The notes: generated from the sequence alone by a model not told the origin. A DNA stretch of 64,000 nucleotides from Eutreptiella sp. 'Long Island Sound 2002' (GCA_964036045.1 OZ038395.1:3684410-3748409), one strand, 5' to 3'. Positions 22,885-34,142 are shown, counted from the stretch's first letter. Translations and numbers: made by a program.

Positions 22885-25800
22885 CTAGGCCTGCCGTTCC
22901 GCCGCCGCATTATCAGCCTTCGCCTTGGCCTTGGCCGCCTTGGCTGCCGCCTTGGCTGCCGCCTTGGCCTCTCTAATGCGCTGGTCCTGGGCGGCCTGCC
23001 AGGCCTCCACCTCCGGCCCGAATACAGCCCCTTTCCATTGGGTCTCTCGGGTGTAGTCAGGGCACGTGCGGGTGCGGTGGCACGCGTGCTCGGCGGGGGG
23101 CCACGTGAAGGGCCCCTGCGCGGGCGGCCAGGCCATACTGTTCTGCTTGACCATCATCCGGCCCGGGCACCCCGGCGGCAGCGGCTCGCTCTTTGGGACC
23201 TCGCACGCCATCATGTCCGCCGGGTATCGCTCGGTGGTCCAGCCGTTCGGCGGCATGTGCGCCGTGAGCTTGCCCAGCCAGTACGGCAGGTACGCCTTCT
23301 CCACGGAGATCTCCCCCCGTTCGTGCCGCTCCATCAGCACCCGCCACTGCCACTCGAGGAAGGCGGTGGAGATGTTGCTCCAGGGGAACGACATCTGGAC
23401 GATGGGCAGGTCGTGCTCCATGTCCCACTGCACCGGCCACGTGTCCACAATTGGGGCCGCCCCTGCACAATGAAGTTTTACACGTCGTCGAAGACTTACC
23501 GTGGACCAACGCCCAGGGATGCATTGGAAGGGGGGGAGGGACCACCCCCCCCACCTCCGGGGCGCCCAGCCTATGCCAAGGGACTGTCTTCCTGACGGCA
23601 AGTGCCAGACTCAGTAGCATGTGTAACCGACAGTAACCGCCCCCAACCGCTTCGACAACCTCCTCCAACCGCCTATCTAACCGCTTCTGGGGCCGCCTCT
23701 GGGGTCCTCGGAATGCTCAGAATCCAATCGGTATTTGAAGTCAGTCAGAACCCAAAGTGAAACGAGCCAAAACTTTCCCAAAATTTGCGAACCTGTTTGA
23801 AGAAAAATTCGACGTTTTTCGGGGAATTGCCAGCGTACCTCCGCTGCAAGCTCGAGGGCAGGAAACGGCTGCGGCACAAGTGGATGTGTGAGCCCACAAC
23901 AGACCACAATGAGTGACGTGCGCAGCCGTGGGAAGGGGGGAGGCAGTGCTGTTCAAGGGGCACATGGGGCAGCCCTTCCAAGGGGCACAGGCACAAACAC
24001 GCACACACGCACGATGGACGTGACAAACAGGGCACTGGTCAAGGCAGCCTGAACGCACCAGATCTCGTCAGGTGCAGCGTCAACACAAAGGCCTGTTCAA
24101 ACACGGCACCTGGCGCCTTTCTGGGTGAAGAGAAACAGGGCCAGCAGCCCGCGTGCAGTCCTCGGGCAAGCCCTCGGTGCCGCCTGCAAAGCAAACAGAG
24201 CGTAAGGCTCTGCAAATTCAGTACCCCCCGCCCCCCTTGAAATCTGCCCCCTTTTGTCGGGCCGGTTCCCCCCCGCTGGGGGGGGGGGGGGGGTCACGGG
24301 GGGGGGAGGCGCACCACAAATCTGTACCATAGTATCACAGTGTAATCAGCTTCGGTGCCTTGTAAAAGTTTTCTTTGGCGCCTTTGGCGCCTGGTATTTC
24401 CTATGCTCTCTGGGCCAAGGTGATGGTTCCCCCCCTGGGGGGAGGGGGGGGGGTTTCAAGGGGGGGGTACGAGGTGGGCTTAGTCCTGTCCCTGCCCTCT
24501 GCCCCTCCTCACGAGGAACCCGGACGATGGACCAACAGGTACACGCTTCTGGCTTGCTGTCAGTCTGTGCGGCCGATTTGACAGCCCATCAGGGGCAACT
24601 GCCAGGACCCGGACCGCCGCGGCACCCGGATGATCGTGGCACGTCGTACTGCAGAGCAAACAGTTGGGTCTGGGAGCCCCATGGCCAGGACTCCACACGA
24701 TATACGCACCAAACAGGCAGCAGCCAAGACGCAGGCAGCAGTCAAGAAGGCCTGTTTGCACAGATTCCCGTCAGGCACAGTCAGAACAAAAGCTTTGCCA
24801 TTGTCTGGCTGCGCGAGGCGCCTTTCTGCAGTACAGGAAATACGGAAATGCGTGCGCACGCACACACGTTGAACGTTGAAAACGCGCGCGCGCGCACACA
24901 CACACCTACAGCGAGGGCGTCATTGAGGCGCTGGCTGTTGCGCCCCCAGCCGCGCGGCGCGAACACGAACCGTGTCGTGGCCAGCCCCTCGTAATAGAGG
25001 TCCTGCTTCATGCGGCCCACGCACGGGCGCAGGTCGGACCGCTTGACCGCGGAGAACTGGTGGGCCCGCATCGCGCACCACGACACCCCGCCACAAAAGA
25101 ACAGGTGCTCCTTGTGCACCGTCCCCCTCGCCTCCAGGAAGCGGTCGGCGACGGCCGGGTCGCCCCCGAGGCCCTCTAGCATCGCGACGGTGCTGTTCAG
25201 CGGGAGGGAGGGGCAGGGGGCGTGGACGTGGTGCGCGTAGAGCTGCGCCATCCGCGGGTGTGTCTCGATGGCGTGGTTCCAGTGGGGGTGCATGGGGAAG
25301 TCCAGAAGGTACTTCATGGTGACGTTGAAGTCGATTTTGTCCAGGACACACCGCGTGGCCCACTCCTCTGCGCCGAAGAAATCCAGGAAGCCGAGGCGGG
25401 GCCGCCGCCCCTCGGTCTGGTCCTCCGCGCGGGTGTTGTACTTCCGGACGTCCGCGAGCCGCGACAGGCTCTCCAGGTTCCAAAGGATGGTGTAGCCGTT
25501 GACGCCCGGGAGGCGGGGCAGGCGGTGCGCCATGTAGAACCGGTGCAGGCAGCACTGGAAGCAGCATTTGATGTGCCGGTACGCCATGCGCCAGGGCACA
25601 CGCACCCCGAGGCACGCACGGTCCAGCGGGGGGCAGCTGTCCACGTCGAACGAGCACTGGCTCTCCGGGAGGGCAAGGCACCGCTCCGTGTGCTGCAGCG
25701 TGGTGGCCGTGGGAATGGCATCTGGGGCAGTGGGGCCTTTGGACCGGGTTGGGTGGGTGGTAGCGGTGGGATGCACGCCGAGCGCCGTGGCTGCGCCCTC

Positions 25801-25992
25801 CGACGGTCGTGGAGCAGCCGGCGCCCGCGCGCCCTCCGAGGCCCTGCTCGGCGGCGGCTCGGCGGAGGCCGTGGTGCGCTGATGCGCGGGCCTACGGCCA
25901 TCACGGCCCCGGCCCGCCGGCCTCCAGAGGGAGACGAAACACAGGCAACTTACCACCACCACCAAAAGTAGGTGCGTCCACCTGAACTCCAT
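22885..25992 (-). CDS. Exostosin-like (GT47) glycosyltransferase, two exons
   Basis: Exon 1 is 25992-24906 and exon 2 is 23462-22885. The donor GTAG|GTGTGT and acceptor TTGTGCAG|GG join in phase 1 to give a 554-residue protein. Residues ~7-24 form a single hydrophobic anchor after MEFRWTH, which makes it a type II membrane protein, probably in the Golgi. A Pro/Ala/Thr stem runs to about residue 100, then a Cys-rich lumenal domain. Near the junction, RFVFAPRGWGRNSQRLNDAL followed by VGAAPIVDTW, LPI and FPWSN is the exostosin C-terminal signature (donor-sugar binding, GCxPVIxxD-like). The tail is Ala/Lys-rich. The 1443-bp intron hosts a dispersed repeat, a C-tract MITE and CA/CG microsatellites. 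Sugar specificity cannot be told. Confidence 0.75.
23507..23704 (+). repeat. Dispersed ~200-bp repeat, copy 2, in GT47 intron
   Basis: This is the second copy of the repeat at 19256-19452. It lies inside the intron of the exostosin-like gene, about 45 bases from the 3' splice site at 23463-23464. Confidence 0.7.
24220..24471. mobile_element. C-tract-ended MITE in GT47 intron
   Basis: Its ends are inverted repeats: GTACCCCCCGCCCCCCTTGA at 24219-24238 against TTTCAAGGGGGGGGTAC at 24453-24469. The interior is rich in further G and C runs. It encodes nothing. It belongs with the other elements here whose inverted repeats start with a C run followed by TTG. Confidence 0.6.
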
Positions 25993-25999
25993 GGGACGT

Positions 26000-26205
26000 G
26001 GAGGAGGGGCTGAGTCTCAGTGCGTGGGAGCGCACGCTGTGGAATGGCTAAGGCCTCTGGCTCTCTTCAAGGGCTTCGGCGTCTTGAGGCACGCCTTTGT
26101 ACCCCAGAGCAAAGGATGTGCAAGAGACACAAATCATGTGGACATGAGGCATAGGCGCCTCTCTGCGGGGTACGTCACAGGCAGACACACACAGGCACAC
26201 GCACG

Positions 26206-26242
<37 letters not shown>

Positions 26243-26834
26243 GTAGGTGACGCAGAGCGACCACATCCCAACACAAGCAAGAGCAAGGCAGGCACTGGTC
26301 GGGAGTAGAATCTCGTCAGGCCGCTGACAGTCAAAGAAGAGTCATAACCATCAGCGACTAGGCCCCTTTCTGAAGCAGACCGTTGTAGCAGCCGGAAGAC
26401 AGCGCACTGAAACTCTGCAAAGCAAAAGCATGCTGCACTGCATCTTGCAGTGCGGCAGCAGTGTGCAGACAGAGTATGAGGTCAAAACAATATGTCTCCG
26501 GGGCGTATTGCTTGCCGGAGACCTGTATGCACCATGCACAAACACGTTGGAGAACCACAAAACAAGAACGGAGCAAGAAAAGTGGTTAAGAAACATGTGT
26601 AAGCCATGTCTGGAAGGGTTCTTCCAGCCCTCTGCAGGTGACCTGCGGGAAGCAGCAAGCAGTAAGCAACAGACAGCAGGTGACTGGTGCTCAGGGCCAG
26701 CTGCACACACACGATCGACGCGACAAACAGGGCACTGCACATACACACACATAGGCACGCCTGCGGTCAGGGGCAGGGGTACTTGAGACCATCCGCTGCC
26801 GGGGGCGGCTTGGGCCAGCACAGGGAGTGTGCAA
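26000..26834. other. Upstream of GT47 gene; CA microsatellite
   Basis: This is a likely promoter side for the minus-strand glycosyltransferase gene. It contains an (AC)n microsatellite at about 26207-26241. A minus-strand frame (26351-26821) stays open up to the hAT-like MITE. If the whole insert 26835-42363 plus one duplication is removed, this frame joins in register with one at 42364-42658. I regard that as suggestive only, because the DNA is GC rich. Confidence 0.35.
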
Positions 26835-27298
26835 CAGGGGTGGATATAGTGGGGGGGGGGTGGTCCCCCCCCCAGCCCCCTCCCCCCTCCCCCCCCCGAT
26901 GACGACTACGATTACGATTTACCCGTTTGACTGAACTAGCAGTTTTGCCAGCAGTTTTATAAGAGGACTAATGGCCAAAAACAGTGCCTGAGCAGGACAA
27001 ATGAATCCATTGCCTACGCATATACCATTGTACTACTGGGCCAATCCACCAACACTGAACACAAGACAATACATTGCACAGGGGCTGGTGTATCCCATGA
27101 AGACAGTCCATACAGTGCAATCATTTCTTGACACATTTTGCCAAAATGGCTTGCAATTCCGAATCATCTGTGCCTGTAAAGCTGTAAAAGGAGCAAATCG
27201 TAATCGTCATTCCGTCATCACTGCCTCCTGGCTCAACAGCCCCCCCCCCACCCCCCACCCGCACCTTGGTAATGTCGTCACTATTATATTCACCCCTG
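26835..27298 (+). mobile_element. hAT-like MITE, copy 1
   Basis: It starts CAGGGGTGGATATA and ends TATATTCACCCCTG, a terminal inverted repeat with one mismatch; CAGGGGTG ends and 8-bp duplications are typical of hAT elements. The interior has long G and C runs and then a unique AT-balanced segment. No transposase is encoded. The flanking octamers differ: GTGTGCAA on the left (26827-26834) and CAAGACAC on the right (27299-27306). Outside the C runs it differs from copy 2 by a single base that I can see (near 27085). Confidence 0.85.
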
Positions 27299-27306
27299 CA
27301 AGACAC

Positions 27307-27441
27307 ACCACAACAGCCCTTGATTTCCCCAAACCTTTAGCCTGAACCCCGGTGCCTAATTTGGTATCTAATTAATTAGGTCCCAAAAATTTACCGTCTG
27401 AACGGATGTGTTCGTTGGACACAGTGTTCGTTGGACACGGG
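27307..27441. mobile_element. Right half of a split C-tract MITE
   Basis: It ends TGTTCGTTGGACAC followed by a G run (27408-27441). The matching inverted end lies at 41468-41490, pointing away from it. The two halves become one element of about 550 bp when 41876 is joined to 27299, that is, across the site occupied by the hAT-like MITE. Confidence 0.6.
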
Positions 27442-27701
27442 GGGGGGGGGGTGCATACCCCAATATGCTTCCCTAACTGCACCTGTGAATGACAACTTGA
27501 AAGGAAAAGTATGAAATGGCCCCTAAGGGTGGGGAAAATAAAGTCACCAGAAACCAAAACATCAGGTGGAGGGACGAAATGAGACGCAACTTTGCTAAAA
27601 TCAAAGAAGCTCTGTGTGGGAAGTGTACCCAGCATTCCTACTTCTAACACTTCGTTGGAGTTTGCTTGTATTCTCAGATGGACCTTGACTTGCTTATCCA
27701 C
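27372..27701 (-). CDS. Possible exon of an unknown gene
   Basis: The part from 27701 to about 27450 looks like real protein (KVHLRIQANSNEVLEVGML, FDFSKVASHFVPPPDVLVSG), with alternating hydrophobic and polar residues. It then runs into the G/C tract end of the split MITE, so the frame is probably cut by that insertion. The family is not recognised. Confidence 0.3.
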   Translation of the reverse strand: MDKQVKVHLRIQANSNEVLEVGMLGTLPTQSFFDFSKVASHFVPPPDVLVSGDFIFPTLRGHFILFLSSCHSQVQLGKHIGVCTPPPPCPTNTVSNEHIRSDGKFLGPN

Positions 27702-28146
27702 TAAGGTCCTGAGGCTAACCTCAGGATGGTACAGTTAGGGAAAGCCCTGCAGGCGGCCACACTCAAGCTGCTACAATTAACAACGGCTCCACAAAGGGCC
27801 TATTCACTAATGGCAGACGATTTCAGGTGCCCACCAATTCCGCAGGTTTCCGCCCCAGTTACAAAGAGAAAAGCTCTGGGATACTGCAGGAGGCTGTTGC
27901 AGTGAAGCCAAACGCTTCCGAGTCCTTGTCCCCCTGCAAACAAGGCATGTTTACGTGTCTATGAACAGAAGGAGGGGCCCAAATTACCAAGAAACGGATC
28001 GCCGCCCTCCGGGGGTGTGCTGAGTCCACAGCATCCTCCGATTGGACACACTGTATCTCCCGCACTCTCTACTTGTCGTTGCATTTAGCCCATTTTCTGG
28101 CCCAGTCTTCGGTGAATTCCGGCCGTCCATGTTCCTGTTGAGTAGG

Positions 28147-28577
28147 TCATGTGGCTTGGACAATTTGGTCAGCTAAGATGACAATCAACTCACGGTCAAT
28201 AGGCGCACCTTCTGTCCGCGATGGATCAAGAGTGTAACAAAAGGCCTCCTTCAAAGCTTGTGACTTTTCTGAACTCAGGGCACTGGGTCGGCCAGCATTT
28301 TGGAGACATCGGTCACTAGCCAGTGCCTTGGCCTAGTCGCAAATTGTGGTTGCTAGTGGATGTGTTTTACCGTACCGCAATCTAACCGCAGGAAATCCAT
28401 CACGGGAATAGTCTTGTGCGCATCCCGCACGCTTTTCAGAAAAACAGGCAGCCCATGGTTTGTTCTTGTATGAACCTCCGGTCTTCCCTTTGTATGTCGA
28501 TGCGTGGTACTATTGCGCTGCTTGTTGCAAACGTTGTTGCAGATCTGAAGCCTCAACAACGGCCTTTTGCACAACAA
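28147..28577 (-). CDS. Possible two-exon fragment with helix-turn-helix look
   Basis: An upstream part (28577 to about 28371) ends at ACG|GTAAAA, and a downstream open part (28332-28147) follows CTAG. The 38-base intron between them joins both in phase 0. The second part contains NAGRPSALSSEKSQALKEAF, then PIDRELIVILADQIV. The GRPxxLS...LK pattern followed by a second helix is what a DNA-binding helix-turn-helix of a transposase looks like. No catalytic domain is seen, so this may be a remnant. Confidence 0.35.
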
Positions 28578-28859
28578 AACGATCCATGTCTCTAACGGCC
28601 ATCCTTAAAATTGAAAAAAATCTTTGGTATGAAGTTGGGCTTCCAAATTTGTCCACACCAAATTTGTCCCTTTCTAACCCCCTTCCCCCCCCGTGTACAG
28701 GTGATGGTACACGAGTGAATCATGGCACATCATATGGTGCATTCGATGTGTAGTGGAGTGTGTTAAAAAAATTGTGTAGCATAATCGCAGTAGGCCTTGT
28801 TAAACATGATATCACGCTAAAAAGAATACAACCAGAAAACAAAATCTGCCCGTATTCTT

Positions 28860-30134
28860 TTTAGCACGCAATGTTTCTTCTAGCATGATATACTCTCGAA
28901 AAAAAAAAACACGACATACTGGAAAAGCCCCAAAGCTCGGGATCAGGACTTCGTTGACAAAGAACGTTTTGCACAACTTTTGTGTTTTTGTACAGCGCGG
29001 ACTCAGTAGTAAAAAACTCTGAAATTACTCGGAGGCCTTGCTTCTTACCATTTGTTGAGTGACCCTCCTCAATGCATCTATTGCTCAAAAGTGCTGCAAT
29101 GGGGTAGCCTTCTGATTCTTTAGGCTTCCCTGAAATGTTTATCCGCAGATGGTTCTGTTTTGGGGAGACCCGGCGAAGGGGTTTGGGGGGTATTATGCCC
29201 GCGATGCATTGATCTAGAAACGACCAGGCAGCACTATTCCGTTGTCAAGAATAAGAGGAATGGTGTAGGCTAGCTTTTGAAGCATGTCTTGGGCATGTTG
29301 CATATATCACTGTCACTTCCTCCATTACTCTGACTTATTCTATTGGGGACATGACAAGACCCAAGCAAAGGGCAATTCCCAATGCACTTCAGGCTGCCGT
29401 CCATTGCTGAGACTGACGCTGCCCCGTTCCCCACCAGCTACAACAGACCAATAGGCTGACCTAACAGAGCTCAAGAATGCAGGGGCAGCTGCCCCTGCAT
29501 TCAAAGGGCCACACAAACCATGGCTAACTTTTGGCAGTATACGCGCCCTTGCAGAAGCCTAATGACGGGTCTTATCAGAAGGTGCGAGGCATTGTACAGT
29601 GATTGTGAGACACCCAGGATTTTGCAGAAGCAATAATCCCACCCCAATAAAAAATGGGGGGAAACGAGCAAAGCAACAAATCAAAGGAGACATTAAGCAT
29701 GATTGTGCAGACCATATAAACGGAGGCTCTTTCTCCTGATTTATTTTCTGGTTCAGACCTCAATGAGCTGGTTCTGTCTGGTCATTGTATGGTGCTCGAG
29801 AAAGCGCTCAGAACCAGAGTTCAGAGCTGTCCAATTCCACAACCACCCCATAAGGAACTGTGGTAGCCGGTCTGACATATGGTGAGGAATACGTGAGAAT
29901 AATGGAGGCTCTTCCTCCTGATTCCACACACACAAAAGCAGCCATTGTTTAATGGATAGCTTTTACATACCCTGCACATGCAGCAAATCCACCAGGAAAT
30001 ACACGTGGGGGTCGGCGCGCCCCCTGACGTACAACACAGACAGAGGGTACCACAGTGGATGAGACTTTTATTTATTTGCAGAAATAGGGGTTTGAATAAG
30101 CACCATTACTCTGGTGAACAGCCACAATCATGAT
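28860..30134. other. No clear gene; possible degraded exons
   Basis: Short minus-strand stretches near 28861-29088 and 29210-29300 (for example MQHAQDMLQKLAYTIPLILD) look protein-like but cannot be joined. A pair of near-identical 20-bp phrases GGAGGCTCTTTCTCCTGATT recurs at 29721 and 29903. Confidence 0.25.
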
Positions 30135-30144
30135 CACCGCCTTA

Positions 30145-30415
30145 GCTCACCGGATTAAACCGTACCTGGGGTTCGGCGTACCTGTCGGCTCGGCGTACCT
30201 GTCGGCTCGGCGTACTTTCGGCTGGCCGATCGGCCGGCCGAAAGTACGGTTTAATCCGTCACCCCCCCCTTGTTTTGGCCGAAAAAATAGCCGGAGGTAC
30301 GGCCGTACCTTCGGCCGGCCGGCTCGGCCGGCCTAAAGTCCGGCCGTACCTCCGGCCGGCCGAGTCGGCCGGCCGAAGGTACGGTTTAATCCGTCACCCC
30401 CCCTTGTAGTAATAC
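30145..30415 (+). repeat. Left inverted end of the outer element
   Basis: It consists of GC-rich repeats of CGGCTCGGCGTACC and nested palindromes of TTCGGCCGGCC, with two copies of ACGGTTTAATCCGTCACCCC (30248 and 30383). It matches 37923-38070 in inverted orientation. Confidence 0.7.
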
Positions 30416-30442
30416 CCCCATATACTAACAACCCCCCCGCTA

Positions 30443-30924
30443 TATATTAATAACAGGACGCCTGCAGTGGCCACAGACCGCCTTTTGTGTGCACCGCCTT
30501 CTGTGTGTACCGCCTTGCCTGTGGCCCCTTTAATAACATGACTCCTGCGGTGGCCACAGACCGCCTTTTGTGTGTTCCGCCTTGTGTGTGCACCGCCTTC
30601 TGTGTGTACCGCCTCGCCTGTGGCCCCTTCAATAACATGACTCCTGCGGTGGCCACAGACCGCCTTTTGTGTGTTCCGCCTTTTGTGTGTACCGCCTTCT
30701 GTGTGTACCGCCTTGCCTGTGGCCCCTTCAACAATATGACTCCTGCGGTGGCCACAGACCGCCTTTTGTGTGTTCCGCCTTGTGTGTGCACCGCCTTCTG
30801 TGTGCACCGCCTTGCCTGTGGCCCCTTCAATAACATGACTCCTGCGGTGGCCACAGACCGCCTTTTGTGTGTTCCGCCTTTTGTGTGTACCGCCTTCTGT
30901 GTGCACCGCCTTGCCTGTGGCCCC
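30443..30924 (+). repeat. 99-bp tandem array, left part
   Basis: Units start AATAACATGACTCCTGCGG at 30532, 30631, 30730 and 30829, with a diverged first unit from about 30443. Because 99 is divisible by three, both strands encode 33-residue repeats, which are artefacts. The array is cut at TTTAA (30925-30929) by the inner element. Confidence 0.95.
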
Positions 30925-31353
30925 TTTAACTTAGGCGTCACAAGTTGCCCACCCCCCACCTGGCGCTATGGCCCACGGAAGTCCATGTTGTAATGAGGGG
31001 AAAAGTATGTGAAAAGGGGTGTTATTTTTTGGGTATCCAAACCCCCCTGGTGGCAACATGCAAAAACAAGGTGTGTATTTCAAATATATGCCATTATTTG
31101 CATTTCTGGAAACACACAGATTTTCAAAATAAAGACATTCAATCACCAAAATATAGTGTTGTTTTACATTTAGACCACTGCATTCCAGTGTGGGGGGGGG
31201 GGGGGGGCTGCCTATTTTTCTCTCCCCTTTGTTCGAGCTTGATCACAGAACCCCCCTATACACCACAGATGAGGGAACCCCAAACATACCTTTCATTGAA
31301 GCACACAGAAAACTATCCCAAAGCATGTACTTGTATTTCCTATTTTAACCAAC

Positions 31354-31677
31354 CTGGCCGAAATTTCGGCCAGCTCTTCGAAAAATGTCCAAACACATGG
31401 TCCTATTTGACAGACAGGCCTAAGCTGGCCGAAATTTCGGCCAGGTCCATCGAAACTCCGAATATGATCACTGAAATGGGTACCTAAGACAATAGACATG
31501 AGCAAGGAACACAGGAGCAGTGACATTTGAACAGGGTGTGCAACATAATATACTCAATTACAAGCAAATACTTGCCACCTGACGAATCAAAGCAGACTTT
31601 TGCAGTGCCTAAGGGGAAACACAATAATAAAAGGCCGAAGAGGCTGAGGACTGCATGCTGGCCGAAATTTCGGCCAG
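31354..31677. promoter_or_regulatory. Palindrome cluster, left end
   Basis: Perfect copies start at 31354, 31425 and 31658, between the stop of the second gene (31717) and the left inverted end. With the right cluster, this places the motif subterminally on both sides. Confidence 0.7.
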
Positions 31678-31716
31678 ACTTCATACCGACAGGCAATATA
31701 AGCAGCAGGACTGGCA

Positions 31717-34043
31717 TTAGCGCTTGCGCAGACCAGATGCACGGGGCTTCTTAGCACCTGTGTTAGCAGGAGGCTTGGCAGGGGCTGCAGCACCAGGCTT
31801 GGCAGTGGCAGAGTTCTGTGACTGTGTGTTTCCACCCTGGGATGGTGAAAAATGATTCACAAAAGTATTCATACCTTTGCCAGTAGGGGCAACAGTGCCT
31901 GAGGAGGAAGCTGGGGTGGCCTGAGCGCACTGCGTGCCACTGGGTGAGGGGGCAGGGGCAGTTTTGGGTTTCTTCTTTGGAGTGTGTGTCTCTGGTTGCG
32001 ACTCTGCCTCCCCATCTTGCTCCTCAGGATCCTCATCTACATACCTAACCCCAGAACAATCCACAGGAAAACCTGCCCCCAAGTCGTGGTACACATCCTC
32101 CCATGACTTGGGGGGGCACGTGTCGGCGTTGGTGATAGCTGCTCTGATGGATTGAACAAACTCATCAGGCACAACAGTCTCCTCACCCAAAAGGGCACAC
32201 ACAACATTACAGTCCTGGGAAAACCTGGTAGACATCATGCTTGCAAAATACACAAACAGAGTCCCCAGCAAAAACCAGTTGCCTGCCCGTTCTGGGACCG
32301 GAACCAGGCTCAAAAGAAATGAGAATATCTCAACAGGCATCACAGACGACATGGGTCCTTCAGTAAAAGCCACGTAACGGGGCAGCCTGTTACCAAAGGC
32401 AGTGGCAGAACAAACGGAAACCAGATGGGACGTAGAAGTGTACAGCGGGGTCTTGCTTGACAAATTGTAAATTGCAACATCACACTGATACATATCCTCA
32501 GCCACAGTGGCCTTCAAAGCAGCAACAGTGGCTTTCACATCAGCAGACTCACCCGCAATGAACACAGGCACACCGGACAAAAGCAGCTGCGCAACCAGGT
32601 TATGCAAACCAGCTGTATAGAGGCGGGGCACCTCAATGACACAAGCAGCAAAGGGCAGTGAACTAATGATACTGGGAACAGGGACTCCACAACGCATTGC
32701 CATCAGTTCCACACGGCCTGACTCTGCAATGAGTTTGCCTGTGCTTGACTCAACGAGGGACTCCCTAGCACACTGGATACTGACCAGACCAGTATCAGAT
32801 TTTTCACAAACAGGCTTAGCAACAGGCTTCTGCAACAATCTCCGCAACCCCTCATATTTGGGTTCCTTCCAAAGAGGGGCCTTAATTACTGCTGACCACG
32901 GGGGCCAGGGGTTTTCTTCAGTCCAGGTCCAACTGCCATAGGCTACCTTCAGGTGTGATGCAATAGCGCACTGCCTTTTGGCCATCTCGATAGTACCAAG
33001 TGTAGCTGCAGACAGGTGGTGTCACAGGGTGGGCTCCTATTGTGCATTAATTGAACGACACACAAGCTGGCCGAAATTTCGGCCAGGTCGGTCGATTTAT
33101 TCGAATACAAACCCCTGTTTGACCAAAACATACCTCTGGTGTTGTTCACAAGCCCATTGGTAACCGCCTCGGGATGAAGAATGTGCCAGGACCACATGTG
33201 GGCCTTTTTAACATCTTTTATAATTTTTTTGAGACCGGGTAGGGTACTTTTTGTCCCATCCATGTAACCTACGATGTCGCGAAGTCGGTCAGGCGTGATG
33301 CCTTCCACTTCCTTGAACGTACCCAGTGCGGGATGTAGTCCACGCTTTTCCATGGCTGCCATGGCGTCTACTGAAGCAAGACCCACAAATTTCACCAAAC
33401 GCCCAACGCCACCCCACCGTTTGGCAACAGCACTCTGCACAGGAGAACATGTGGAACACAGAAGCTGGCCGAAATTTCGGCCAGGTCGATCGACAAAACC
33501 GAATTAATAAACGAAACACACCACAGTGCCTTCCTCGGCAGTAACACCACACTCTTCAAGCATAACAGTAATGTGATGGTACAGGGTGTACTCATTGGCA
33601 TCCTCATCCTCAAGCCTATCCAGGAGTAGGGACATTCGCTCCGATGTGGTGGATGCTGAGCCAGCAGTGGTCTGGATTTGATGTAAGCCTGCAAGCCGGC
33701 GCCTAGTCCGCAGGGGGCAGTCCTGTTTGACTTCATAACCACCAAATACCAGGGTCCAATCCGGAGTCTCCATATTTTTCATCTCAAATTCGGTCTTGTG
33801 TTTTTGGGCAGCAGTGTAAACATGCTGACCCCCCAACAGAACCCAGCGAGTGGCTGTGCAACAGGAATATTCGTAACAGCAGGGTCGAAAATTCAGACGC
33901 GAAAACGGTACTATCGAGAAGAATACCACAACACACATACGAGTGACTTTATAAAAAAGAAGATCCTGGATGTAATCCACAGGCGGGGCTGCCTTCAGAT
34001 CGTCGTAGCGGCGTTGCACGCGATCATCCGAAATCCTACGGAC
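31717..34043 (-). CDS. Second gene of the 6.5-kb element, four visible exons
   Basis: The exons are about 34043-33941, 33853-33522, 33434-33134 and 33005-31717. The three introns (87, 87 and 128 nt) all have GTRTGT donors and pyrimidine-rich CAG acceptors. Phases match at every junction (1/1, 0/0, 1/1), and joining gives natural sequence such as FYKVTPTRWVLLGGQHVYTA. Two introns hold a perfect copy of the element palindrome and the first a decayed one. The large last exon adds a globular part with Cys residues, then an acidic stretch, KKKPKT, and a Ser/Gln/Ala/Pro-rich basic end (KKPRASGLRKR). The start is unresolved, and an upstream intron ending GGGCAG at 34044 is likely. No family is recognised; a DNA-binding partner of the 738-residue protein is a guess. 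Confidence 0.65.
33067..33086. repeat. Palindrome inside intron 3
   Basis: This is a perfect copy within the intron starting at 33133. The two possible acceptors (33037-33038 and 33006-33007) both lie downstream of it. Confidence 0.85.
33465..33484. repeat. Palindrome inside intron 2
   Basis: This is a perfect copy of the 20-bp palindrome within the 87-nt intron 33435-33521. It is flanked on the minus strand by ATCGAC before and CTT after, as in the other intronic copy. Confidence 0.85.
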
Positions 34044-34142
34044 CTGCCCAAATTTTCGGTCGTGGTCGATAATAATCTGAGCCCACCGAACCTTTATTTT
34101 CGTCGTTGACGTAACCCAGTCGGATAACTTGATGGAGGATGA

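Noticed and set aside
30443-30959. Proteins with 33-residue repeats on both strands of the 99-bp array (also 37457-38166)
   Set aside because: A 99-bp unit keeps every frame in register; both strands give repeat peptides and no start or domain is credible.
31717-33005. Last exon of the spliced element gene as a decayed N6/N4 DNA methyltransferase
   Set aside because: A hydrophobic stretch (GNWFLLGTLFVYFAS) vaguely recalls the SAM-binding region, but no (D/N/S)PP(Y/F/W) or FxGxG motif is present.
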